Below, piece after piece: positions 1 to 6,450 of a stretch of 12,902 nucleotides of DNA. The notes under the pieces were generated by a model. That model was not told where the DNA came from. It ran no database searches and saw only the letters and a list, made by a program, of their open reading frames with translations. Numbering within the stretch: the stretch's first letter is position 1; every line of letters starts with the position of its first letter. The translations under genes were made by a program, and so were the position numbers. The DNA comes from CAZAKZ01 sp964485695 (GTDB lineage: Bacteria; Planctomycetota; JAFGQW01), in the NCBI GenBank assembly GCA_964485695.1, contig CAZAKZ010000145.1, positions 1-12,902 of the forward strand. Direction: 5' to 3'.

Positions 1-1
1 C

Positions 2-109
2 ACGGCCAGGAAGCCGGCACGGAAGACCACCGCCCGAAAGACCACGGCCAGGAAGCCGGCGATCCGCAAGGTCACCGTACGTAAGACCTCCGCCCGCACA
101 CGCCGATAA
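2..109 (+). CDS. C-terminal tail of a histone H1-like / HU-extension basic DNA-binding protein (5' partial)
   Basis: Only the last 35 codons lie in the window; the stop is TAA at 107-109. The peptide is almost purely Lys, Arg, Ala, Thr and Pro, with repeated TARKP and RKTTARK blocks and no acidic residue. Such tails occur on histone H1-like proteins and on HU proteins with C-terminal extensions, where they bind DNA without sequence specificity and help compact the nucleoid. The globular part is off the left edge, so H1-like and HU-type cannot be separated. The DNA shows an 18-bp perfect direct repeat at 1-18 and 43-60, a 42-bp (14-codon) period typical of tails that grow or shrink by slippage. 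The gene converges on rpmH and shares its terminator. Confidence 0.7.
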   Translation, partial: TARKPARKTTARKTTARKPAIRKVTVRKTSARTRR

Positions 110-160
110 AAAAAGGGACAGATACCCATACTGAACCAGGTATCTGTCCCTCTATTTTTT
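110..160. terminator. Bidirectional Rho-independent terminator
   Basis: A perfect 12-bp inverted repeat (GGGACAGATACC at 115-126, GGTATCTGTCCC at 139-150) encloses a 12-nt loop. It is flanked by an A-run on the left (108-114) and a T-run on the right (155-160), so it can end transcription from both directions. It lies between the stop of the basic protein (109) and the stop of convergent rpmH (199) and probably serves both. The GGGACAGA-type arm also resembles intergenic palindromic repeats in other bacteria, so it may be a recruited repeat. Confidence 0.85.
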
Positions 161-198
161 CTAGAGATCTATTCTATTGATCCCAGGATCCCGGAGGA

Positions 199-345
199 TT
201 ACCTGTCGTTGAACTTGTCCCAGATCTTGCGCCCTTTGCGGCGCCGGCGCTTGATAATGGCCCGCCCCCCGCGGGTCTTCATGCGTGTACGGAAACCAAA
301 GCGCCTCTTTGCTTTGTAGTTGGATTTTCGGATTCTGACTTTCAT
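199..345 (-). CDS. rpmH: 50S ribosomal protein L34
   Basis: This 48-residue, very basic protein is L34 of the large ribosomal subunit. The family core is clear: Ser-Asn near residues 8-9, then KAKRRFGFRTRMKTRGGR and a closing RRRRKGRK stretch that contacts 23S rRNA. The length matches the usual 44-50 residues. The N-terminus (MKVRIRKSN) departs from the common MKRTYQPS form, so the lineage is somewhat divergent. The ATG has only a weak GGGTGA-like ribosome-binding site. In most bacteria rpmH sits beside dnaA and is followed at once by rnpA and yidC. Here the gene downstream is a convergent basic protein behind a terminator, and upstream is a glycoside hydrolase, so the usual cluster is broken up. 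Confidence 0.95.
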   Translation of the reverse strand: MKVRIRKSNYKAKRRFGFRTRMKTRGGRAIIKRRRRKGRKIWDKFNDR

Positions 346-444
346 CGGGTCACCCACGCCCCTGTGATTTTCCTGGTTCCCACGATTTCCCGGGATACCA
401 GGGTGAACATTAGCTGGACGCTCAGGTCATATTTCGCGAATCGA

Positions 445-473
445 AGATTACATAATTAATTCCAATTAAGAAA
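445..473 (-). promoter_or_regulatory. Possible rpmH promoter with AT-rich dyad
   Basis: The 168 bp between rpmH and the glycoside hydrolase stop contain an AT-rich island in an otherwise GC-rich region. On the minus strand a TAATCT -10-like box (445-450) lies 17 bp from a poor TTTCTT -35-like box (468-473). A perfect dyad TTAATT-CC-AATTAA (456-469) overlaps the spacer and -35 and could be an operator or an UP-like element. No clear terminator for the hydrolase gene was found here, so read-through into rpmH is also possible. The call rests on composition and weak boxes only. Confidence 0.25.
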
Positions 474-513
474 GAGGCCAGGATTTTTATGGATCCAGGG
501 GGTGGGAATCCCC

Positions 514-3500
514 TCACTTCAGGATCAATCCCACGTCGATATACTGCCCTCCCCCGGTCTGGAGACAGGAGACGGCCAGGAGATTTCGACCCGTCTTAAT
601 CGCCTCCAGTGCTTTTTTCGGCAGGGCAAAGACCCGGTATCGCGTCAGGTACCCCCTTCTCTCGAAGATGAGGGTGCCGTTCAGATAGACCCTGACATCC
701 TCGTCATGGTGGATGCGAAGCGCGGCCTTCCGGGGCCGTTCCCCCAGGGTGAAGGCTTTCCTCAACCAGATCTTCTCCGTATCCCAGTCCGTGTTCACCC
801 GGCTTCCGGGCGTGGTTCGCCGGCCAAATCCGCCTCGACCCCGGGACCAGGCCGCATCGTCGTGGTCGGGAAGGGGCCAGGTCGGGCCTGGATCGCGCGT
901 CGTGAAGCGCCACGCCTCCCCGGTCTCCTCGGCGGTGGCCAGGACCTGCCGGGCCCCCCCTCCCTCCACCACAGGGAGGTTCGCCGGCCCGAGACCCCCT
1001 TCTCCCACATCCTCGGAGAGATCCAGCTGGAGCGTGGGGTCCATCGGATACCGACCCCGGCGCTCCCCGAACACGGCCAGGCCTCCCGGATTTCGGGCCT
1101 TGGCCGGCACCTCCAGCCGGATTGCCAGCACCCGGCCCCCTTGGAGCCCCTGCATCAGGACATCACGCGTGAGGGGGATCTCCTTCCGATATCCGTACGA
1201 GCCGGGATGAAAACCAGCAACATGGCTCAGCAGACCCCGGTAGTCGGCCGGGTCGTCCGGCACCGTGAACCCAACCACCCGCGCGGTCCCGAGGAATACC
1301 TCCACGTCCGTGGGGGACTTGATCCCGTCCGTCTGGGGATAATCCACGGGCTTGTACCGCGGCCAGGTCACTTTTTCCCGGCCCGCGCTGGCCGCCACCT
1401 CCAGCAGGAGCGTGCCCCCCAGTATCCTTTCGAGGGCGATGGCATCCGGGATGCGAATCCGATAGGTGAGAAAACCGGCTCCCTTCCCCCACACCTTTTC
1501 TCCGAGCCCCGCCCCGCCCAGATCCGCCCCGGGCCAGGAACTCTCGAACACGTCCCCGGGCCGCCACCGCAGGGCAACAATATCCCCGGCCTCGCGACGG
1601 GAGGTTCGGCCGCTGCCCCGCACCCGGAAGTGCGTGAAGTTCCGGAGCTTGACTCGGTCGTCCGCATCGGTCATCCACACCGAGAGGGTGGCCAGCCCCG
1701 GCTCCTCGGGCATGGGCACGTGCAGGGTGGTGATTTTCTGCACAGACCAGGCCCGGAGATCGGCGGCGCGGTCTGCCACGATTTTCCCGGGCTGGAACTC
1801 GCCGAACCGGTCCATCCAGTCGAGACGCCAGAGGATCCAGCCCCTCCCGGAACCTCCCCTGTCGAACCAGCTCACCTGCACGTCCACGGGGTAGACGCAG
1901 CCCGGTTCCACCACCGGGCAGGCCGGGACGTCCAGGATCAGGAAGTTCTCGCCTGTAAGGTCCCGCACCCCGAAGTCCTCCATGAAGGCGTCGTACCCGA
2001 AGGTCTTGGGGCTCCGGTCGTAGTTCAGGAACCCGTTGTGTTCCCATTCGATGTCCATGAGTTCGGTGTAGACGTACCCGCACACCCTGGCGTGGCGGCG
2101 CAGTTCGGCGGTCAGGTGCTTGAAGCACCAGGAGATGTCCCGGTCCCCCGCCCCGGCATGGATGCCGCCGTACTCGCTGTTCAGCAGGGGCTGAAAGCCC
2201 TGACGCCGGCCTCCCGTGAAGTTGGCCCGCGACCCGGGGTAGGTCAGCCGCACCTGGTCCTCGATGTGCTGCCGGGCGCGGTCCAGATCCTCGAGATAGA
2301 AGTGCCAGGAGTTGATGTCGGTCTTCACGTGGTCGCCCCGGCAGGGGGAGTTGTCCTCCACCAGGCGCGTGGGATCGAGGGACCTGGCCAGGTCGACCTG
2401 CGCCTCAAGCCATTTCCGTCCTTCCTCGGTGTGCAGCGGCACCCCCCACGTCTCGTTACACAGCACCCAGGAGAACACGCACGGATGGTTGAAGTCCCGG
2501 CGGAGAACCCCCCTGACCAGGACCTCGTAGCGCCGGCAAAACGCCGGCGTGAACCGCCAGCCGTTGGGCATGTCACACATGAGGAGCAGGCCGAGGCGGT
2601 CCGCCCAGTAGAGCTTCCTCGGATCGTCCACCTTGATGTGCAGGCGAAGCATGTTGAGGCCCAGGGCCTTTGCCGCCTCGATGTCGCCGCGGATCGCCTT
2701 GTCCGTGGGGTAGGCGTAGAGGCCGTCGGGGTGAAAGGCCTGGTCCAGGGCGCCGCGCAGGTAGACGGGCCGTCCGTTCAGGTGGACGTAGCGGGGGCCG
2801 AGCGCCCCCCTGCCCCGCAAGGGTTGCGCCGACACCGTGCGTAGGCCGAAGTAGGTGAACACCTGGTCCCCTTGTCCGCCCAGGGGCAACAGCCGCACCT
2901 CCACGGGGTAGAGGTTCGGTCGGTCCGGGCTCCAGAGCTTCGGGACACCCACGGGCACTGCCACACGGTGATGGCTCACCCCCGCCTTGAACCGGATGCG
3001 ACCTTCGAAGGCGGGTAGCTTCCCGCCGCCACGGAAGTTCCCGCTCGATTCGAGGAGAAACCGGGCCTCGCTCGGCCGGGCGGAGGCCACCTCGAAATCC
3101 ACCTCCACCTGTTTCTTCTTCGGGTCCCAGGTGAACCGAAACGATCGCATGTGGGTGATGGGCCGACGTTCGAGGTAGACCGTCTGCCAGATGCCGCTGG
3201 TGCGGGTGTACCAGCCGACCTGTTTACCGCTGGGTTGATCCGGCCGGGTGAAATCCTCGACGCGCACCACCAGGGTGGCGGGGATGTTCGGGGCCGCCGC
3301 GTGGCTGATGTCAAAAGCGAAAGGGGTATACCCCCCCTCGTGGTCCCCGATGCGCCGGCCGTTCACCCATATTGTGGCGTGCCAGTCCACGGCGCCGAAA
3401 CAGAGCCAGAACTGGTCCCGCTTCCAGTTCGCCGGCCGCACAATCTTGCACCGGTACCAGGCCACCCCCTTGATGTCCGGTCTCTCGATGCCCGAGAGCT

Positions 3501-3744
3501 TGCTCTCCCACGGAAAGGGTACCTGGATGGTCCGGGAAAAGCCCGGGGCATCAGGTGCGAACCACTGCTCCTCGAGGCCTCGATTTTCGGGATCGAACTC
3601 AAATGACCAGGCGCCGTTCAGGTTGATCCACGCCAGGCGGCGGAAATCCGGCCGGGGGTGCTCGGGCCGGGGCGGATCCGCGGCCGGGGTGGAGAGGGGA
3701 AAGGCCAGGAAACACCCCAGGACCAGAATCAGAAGGGTTCGCAT
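514..3744 (-). CDS. Secreted glycoside hydrolase family 2 protein (beta-galactosidase/beta-glucuronidase-like) with extra C-terminal modules
   Basis: A 1076-residue exported retaining exo-glycosidase. Residues 1-22 form a signal peptide (MRT, hydrophobic core, then PAA before DPP). Residues about 30-195 are the GH2 sugar-binding jelly roll (LNGAWSFEFD, WYRCKI, WVNGRRIGDHEGGYTPF), about 195-305 the Ig-like sandwich, and about 310-600 the TIM barrel. Glu431 in SWVLCNETWG is the predicted acid/base and Glu524 in LLNSEYGG the predicted nucleophile. Beyond residue 600 lie roughly 470 residues of additional beta-rich sequence; the last 125 (HHDEDVRVYLNG, then TGGGQYIDVGL) look like a second jelly-roll binding module. 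Three in-frame ATGs are possible (3762, 3747, 3744). AAGGGGAG at 3750-3757 is 5 nt from 3744, so 3744 is preferred. Substrate cannot be read from sequence. Neighbouring genes give no polysaccharide-utilisation locus. Confidence 0.9.
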   Translation of the reverse strand: MRTLLILVLGCFLAFPLSTPAADPPRPEHPRPDFRRLAWINLNGAWSFEFDPENRGLEEQWFAPDAPGFSRTIQVPFPWESKLSGIERPDIKGVAWYRCKIVRPANWKRDQFWLCFGAVDWHATIWVNGRRIGDHEGGYTPFAFDISHAAAPNIPATLVVRVEDFTRPDQPSGKQVGWYTRTSGIWQTVYLERRPITHMRSFRFTWDPKKKQVEVDFEVASARPSEARFLLESSGNFRGGGKLPAFEGRIRFKAGVSHHRVAVPVGVPKLWSPDRPNLYPVEVRLLPLGGQGDQVFTYFGLRTVSAQPLRGRGALGPRYVHLNGRPVYLRGALDQAFHPDGLYAYPTDKAIRGDIEAAKALGLNMLRLHIKVDDPRKLYWADRLGLLLMCDMPNGWRFTPAFCRRYEVLVRGVLRRDFNHPCVFSWVLCNETWGVPLHTEEGRKWLEAQVDLARSLDPTRLVEDNSPCRGDHVKTDINSWHFYLEDLDRARQHIEDQVRLTYPGSRANFTGGRRQGFQPLLNSEYGGIHAGAGDRDISWCFKHLTAELRRHARVCGYVYTELMDIEWEHNGFLNYDRSPKTFGYDAFMEDFGVRDLTGENFLILDVPACPVVEPGCVYPVDVQVSWFDRGGSGRGWILWRLDWMDRFGEFQPGKIVADRAADLRAWSVQKITTLHVPMPEEPGLATLSVWMTDADDRVKLRNFTHFRVRGSGRTSRREAGDIVALRWRPGDVFESSWPGADLGGAGLGEKVWGKGAGFLTYRIRIPDAIALERILGGTLLLEVAASAGREKVTWPRYKPVDYPQTDGIKSPTDVEVFLGTARVVGFTVPDDPADYRGLLSHVAGFHPGSYGYRKEIPLTRDVLMQGLQGGRVLAIRLEVPAKARNPGGLAVFGERRGRYPMDPTLQLDLSEDVGEGGLGPANLPVVEGGGARQVLATAEETGEAWRFTTRDPGPTWPLPDHDDAAWSRGRGGFGRRTTPGSRVNTDWDTEKIWLRKAFTLGERPRKAALRIHHDEDVRVYLNGTLIFERRGYLTRYRVFALPKKALEAIKTGRNLLAVSCLQTGGGQYIDVGLILK

Positions 3745-3877
3745 CATCACTCCCCTTTTCATCCGTGGGCTCAGGGTGGAAGGGCGGCGCGGGGAATCCT
3801 ACCAGAACCTCCCCGAAGGCAACAGGACCGTATCAAATGCGGACCCACCAGCTCGGGTTCCGGGGCGAGAAATGTGA

Positions 3878-3906
3878 TTTCAATGGCCTGGCCTCCATGG
3901 TATTGT
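3878..3906 (+). promoter_or_regulatory. Possible promoter of the carboxypeptidase gene
   Basis: In the region between the two divergent secreted-enzyme genes, TTTCAA (3878-3883) and TATTGT (3901-3906) are separated by 17 bp and match the sigma-70 consensus at 3/6 and 4/6 positions. The stretch 3900-3930 is locally AT-rich. The hydrolase on the other strand must also start from this region, but no convincing boxes were found for it. Weak evidence. Confidence 0.25.
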
Positions 3907-3988
3907 AAGATTCTGGATATTGTTGTTGCGGGTTGAGCCGCCAGGGGATGGGTAGCCCGGTCTGTTGAATCGAATGGGAGAGATGAAG

Positions 3989-5773
3989 ATGCCTACGAAG
4001 TCCCGCCTCTGGATCGCGATCCTCGCCCTGTGTATCCTCGGCACCACAGCGGTCGCCCAGGAACCTGAGAGGGCCTGGGTCCGGATCCACCACCCCAATC
4101 TCCCCGTCCTGGAGAAGTCCCTCATCCAGGCCGGCTACGACGTGTTCCGCCAGGGCCGTCAAACCCGCGAATCCCTGGATGCCATCGTGACCCTGGCAGA
4201 GCTCGAGGCCCTGTTCAGGACCGGCGCCAACATCGAGGTCATCGTGGGCTTCGGCTTGGACGCCCCACCGGACCCCAACTACAAGACCGACGTGGAGGTC
4301 ATGCAGATCCTCCAGACCCACGCGAAGAACTACCCGAGCATCGCCCGGTTCGTGGATCTGAACGCCGACCTCAACCTTCCCAAGACGGTGGAAAATCGAT
4401 CCGTCTACGCCCTCAAGATATCGGACAATCCCCAGAAGGACGAGGACGAGGAGGCCATCCTCCTCTACGCCAACGAGCACTGCCGTGAGCTGGTGGCCAT
4501 CGAGGTGGTGCTCTACGCCATCGACCAGCTGCTCAAGGGCTACACCTCGGATCCCCAGATCAAGGCGTGGATCGACAGCAAGGAGATCTGGCTCATCCCC
4601 AACAACAATCCTGACGGTCTGGCCTATGTCTGGTCCACCTACAACATGTGGAGGAAGAACCGCCGCCACATCTCCGGCAGCACCTACGGCGTGGACCTGA
4701 ACCGCAACTTCGACATGGGATGGTATTCGAGATGCGCCGGCTCCACGCGTGCCAGCTCCTCCACCTACAAGGGGCCCAGCCCCTTCAGCGAGATCGAGGA
4801 CCAGGTGATCCGCGACCTCCACAAGCGCGAGCACTTTGCCAAGGTCCTCAGCAACCACAACTCCGGCCAGGAGGTCCTCTTTCCCCTGGTATGCAGCGTG
4901 GGCGGCATTCCCGCCGTGCTGAACACCTATATCAAGGGCCTCGACTCCACCCTGGCCAGTGCCATGCGCTACCGGACCCGGAACGCCAGCGCCGAGGGCG
5001 AGGGCTACCAGTGGTGCTTCAAGTGGAACGGTGCCTTCTCCACCCTCATCGAGGACGCCACCGCCTTCCAGCCCGCCTGGTCCAGCGTGGATCCCGAGGT
5101 GAAGCGGGTATGGCCCGGCTTCAAGTGGACCATCGGCCTCAAGATCCCCCTGAGCGGCCATGTCACCAACAAGTACACGGGCGGCCCGGTGCGGGCCGAC
5201 ATCGCGGTCCAGGGCTACACCTACGGGAACGGAGAGACCCGGTTCAGCGAGCCGAAATACGGCCGCTACCACTACTTCATGCCCGACGGCTCGTACAACC
5301 TCACGTTCACGGCCGACGGGTACAAACCCAAGGTCGTCAACAAAGTCTCGGTGTCCCAGTCCGGAACCGTCCTGGACGTCCAGATGGAGCCCTCCGCCTT
5401 CATCACCCTCTCGGGCACCCCGAAGATCGGCAATACCCTCACGCTGGGGCTGAACGATCCGGGGGTGGCGAACAAGACCTACGCCATGCGCGCGGCCCTG
5501 ACCACCGCGCCGCCCATCGATCTCGGGTACGGCGACCTCATCCCGCTGGGGCCGGACTTCCTCTTCTTCCTCTCGCCGTTTTTGCCGGGTATCTTCAAGG
5601 ACTTCACCGGCACGCTCGACGCCTCCGGCAAGGCCACGGCCTACGTGATCATACCTGCTGAGGCCGGACTGGCCGGCCTCACCGTGCACCAGGCCTTCGT
5701 GAGCATCGACACTGCCCAGCCCAACGGCATCGGCCACGTCTCGGCTCCGGCCAGCTTCAAGATCACGCCGTAG
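3989..5773 (+). CDS. Secreted M14 zinc carboxypeptidase with transthyretin-like and C-terminal beta domains
   Basis: A 594-residue exported metallopeptidase that should remove C-terminal residues from peptides or act on cell-wall peptides. A signal peptide covers residues 1-24 (ending TTAVAQ before EPE). The M14 catalytic domain spans about 90-385. The zinc ligands are His164 and Glu167 in NEHCREL and His290 in LSNHNSGQ; Arg239 in DLNRNFD binds the substrate carboxylate; NNNPDG precedes it; Glu355 in STLIED is the likely general base. All key residues are present, so it should be active. Residues about 386-470 form a carboxypeptidase regulatory-like (transthyretin-like) beta domain. The last 125 residues (SGTPKIGNTLTLGLNDPG onward) are a separate module known mainly from large secreted proteins. 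In-frame starts exist at 3965 (TTG), 3974, 3983 and 3989. GGAG at 3977-3980 is 8 nt from 3989 and only 2 nt from 3983, so 3989 is preferred. Confidence 0.9.
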   Translation: MPTKSRLWIAILALCILGTTAVAQEPERAWVRIHHPNLPVLEKSLIQAGYDVFRQGRQTRESLDAIVTLAELEALFRTGANIEVIVGFGLDAPPDPNYKTDVEVMQILQTHAKNYPSIARFVDLNADLNLPKTVENRSVYALKISDNPQKDEDEEAILLYANEHCRELVAIEVVLYAIDQLLKGYTSDPQIKAWIDSKEIWLIPNNNPDGLAYVWSTYNMWRKNRRHISGSTYGVDLNRNFDMGWYSRCAGSTRASSSTYKGPSPFSEIEDQVIRDLHKREHFAKVLSNHNSGQEVLFPLVCSVGGIPAVLNTYIKGLDSTLASAMRYRTRNASAEGEGYQWCFKWNGAFSTLIEDATAFQPAWSSVDPEVKRVWPGFKWTIGLKIPLSGHVTNKYTGGPVRADIAVQGYTYGNGETRFSEPKYGRYHYFMPDGSYNLTFTADGYKPKVVNKVSVSQSGTVLDVQMEPSAFITLSGTPKIGNTLTLGLNDPGVANKTYAMRAALTTAPPIDLGYGDLIPLGPDFLFFLSPFLPGIFKDFTGTLDASGKATAYVIIPAEAGLAGLTVHQAFVSIDTAQPNGIGHVSAPASFKITP

Positions 5774-5793
5774 GGATCCCCTCTCGAAATCAG

Positions 5794-5826
5794 AAAGGAC
5801 CGCACTTGCCGCGGTCCTTTTTTTTT
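5794..5826 (+). terminator. Rho-independent terminator after the carboxypeptidase gene
   Basis: AAAGGACCGC (5794-5803) and GCGGTCCTTT (5811-5820) form a perfect 10-bp stem with a 7-nt loop, followed by a T-run to 5826. It begins 21 bp after the stop codon. It ends only 44 bp before queF, leaving little room for a separate queF promoter. Confidence 0.9.
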
Positions 5827-5870
5827 GCGAAAAAAGGCGGGTCCGATTCACCACAACAGAGGAACATCCC

Positions 5871-6245
5871 ATGCCAACGAAACCCGGCCGCGACCTCGAA
5901 ACCGTCCCGAACCCCAATCCCGACCGGCCGTACGAGATCGAGATCGAGTGCCCCGAGTTCACCTGCCTCTGCCCGAGGACGGGTCAACCCGACTTCGCCA
6001 CCATCCTCGTCTCCTACATCCCCGGAGACAAGATCGTGGAGCTGAAGAGCCTGAAGCTCTACCTCTGGAGTTACCGGGACGAGGGCCTCTTCCACGAGGC
6101 CCTCACCAACCGGGTGCTGGACGACCTGGTAGCCGCCCTGGCGCCGCGGTACCTGGAGGTGGAGGCCGACTTCAACGTCCGTGGCGGGATCCACACGGCA
6201 GTGCGGGCGGAGTACAAGGATCCCGACTTCGACGAGATCGCGTAG
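5871..6245 (+). CDS. queF: NADPH-dependent 7-cyano-7-deazaguanine reductase (preQ0 reductase)
   Basis: A 124-residue cytosolic enzyme of the short, single-domain QueF class. It reduces the nitrile of preQ0 to the amine preQ1 with NADPH, the step before tRNA-guanine transglycosylase inserts the base during queuosine synthesis. The catalytic set is complete: Cys34 in CLCPRTGQPD forms the thioimide with preQ0, Asp41 is 7 residues later, and His75-Glu76 lie 41-42 residues after the cysteine, the spacing of the Bacillus subtilis enzyme. The QueF signature ELKSLKLYLWSYRDEG is at 57-72. The start has AGAGGAAC five bases upstream. No other queuosine gene is present. The gene begins just after a strong terminator and converges on glgC across a repeat-rich spacer. 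Confidence 0.95.
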   Translation: MPTKPGRDLETVPNPNPDRPYEIEIECPEFTCLCPRTGQPDFATILVSYIPGDKIVELKSLKLYLWSYRDEGLFHEALTNRVLDDLVAALAPRYLEVEADFNVRGGIHTAVRAEYKDPDFDEIA

Positions 6246-6250
6246 CTCGA

Positions 6251-6291
6251 TTCAGGAATCGACAATCCTGAAATCGACGGCCCGGATTTCA
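6251..6291 (+). other. Two overlapping, mutually exclusive stem-loops just after queF
   Basis: TTCAGGA (6251-6257) pairs with TCCTGAA (6266-6272) around an 8-nt loop. TGAAATC (6269-6275) pairs with GATTTCA (6285-6291) around a 9-nt loop. The two share 6269-6272 and cannot form together; the second also shares 6287-6291 with the outer arm of the first palindromic unit. There is no T-run, so an intrinsic terminator is unlikely. It starts 5 bp after the queF stop and could be an mRNA 3'-end structure. Confidence 0.5.
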
Positions 6292-6336
6292 TTGGCACTT
6301 AATGAGCCCGTTTGGGCTCATAAACATGGAATGAAA
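6287..6336 (+). repeat. Palindromic 50-bp unit 1
   Basis: The unit has outer arms TTTCATT (6287-6293) and AATGAAA (6330-6336), 9-bp spacers on each side, and an 18-bp core hairpin TGAGCCC-GTTT-GGGCTCA at 6303-6320. The layout is symmetrical (7-9-18-9-7). It matches units 2 and 3 in length and core. Function unknown; it resembles REP-like intergenic palindromes in size and in its place between convergent genes. Confidence 0.75.
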
Positions 6337-6349
6337 CCGCTGACCCAGA

Positions 6350-6399
6350 TTTCATCGGCCCATCATGATCGCAAACGAGCCCATAATGGGCCGATGAAA
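6350..6399 (-). repeat. Palindromic 50-bp unit 2 (inverted core)
   Basis: A perfect 14-bp inverted repeat forms the ends: TTTCATCGGCCCAT (6350-6363) and ATGGGCCGATGAAA (6386-6399). The 18-bp core at 6366-6383, read on the minus strand, matches the unit 1 core at 14/18 positions including the central CGTTTG. Total length is again exactly 50 bp, and reading in reverse complement the whole unit agrees with unit 1 at about 34/50 positions. Unlike units 1 and 3, most base pairing is in the outer arms rather than the core. Confidence 0.75.
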
Positions 6400-6400
6400 G

Positions 6401-6450
6401 TATCGTGGTAGGAAAATGAGCGCGTTTGCGCTCAAAAGTGTTTGATGAAA
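6401..6450 (+). repeat. Palindromic 50-bp unit 3 (one arm eroded)
   Basis: The core TGAGCGC-GTTT-GCGCTCA lies at 6417-6434 and the right arm GATGAAA at 6444-6450, at the same distances as in unit 1. The left arm (6401-6407) matches TTTCATT at only 4/7. The sequence adjoins unit 2 with a single base between them. The core differs from unit 1 by a C:G to G:C swap on both sides of the stem, so pairing is kept. Confidence 0.65.

Noticed and set aside
346..513. Replication origin beside rpmH
   Set aside because: No TTATCCACA-type DnaA boxes were found in the AT-rich patch, and dnaA is absent.
502..2844. Long open frame on the plus strand opposite the GH2 gene
   Set aside because: It lies wholly antisense to a gene with complete GH2 motifs. 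Its translation is Pro/Gly/Arg/His-rich low-complexity sequence without a recognisable domain, as expected from the complement of GC-rich coding DNA.
3763..3988. Extra small gene between the divergent enzymes
   Set aside because: Open frames here lack ribosome-binding sites and coding-type composition; the space fits two promoters and leaders.
3833..5962. 709-codon open frame on the minus strand opposite the carboxypeptidase gene
   Set aside because: It is a shadow of the M14 gene, runs through that gene's terminator and into queF, and is rich in Gly, Val, Asp and His with no domain.
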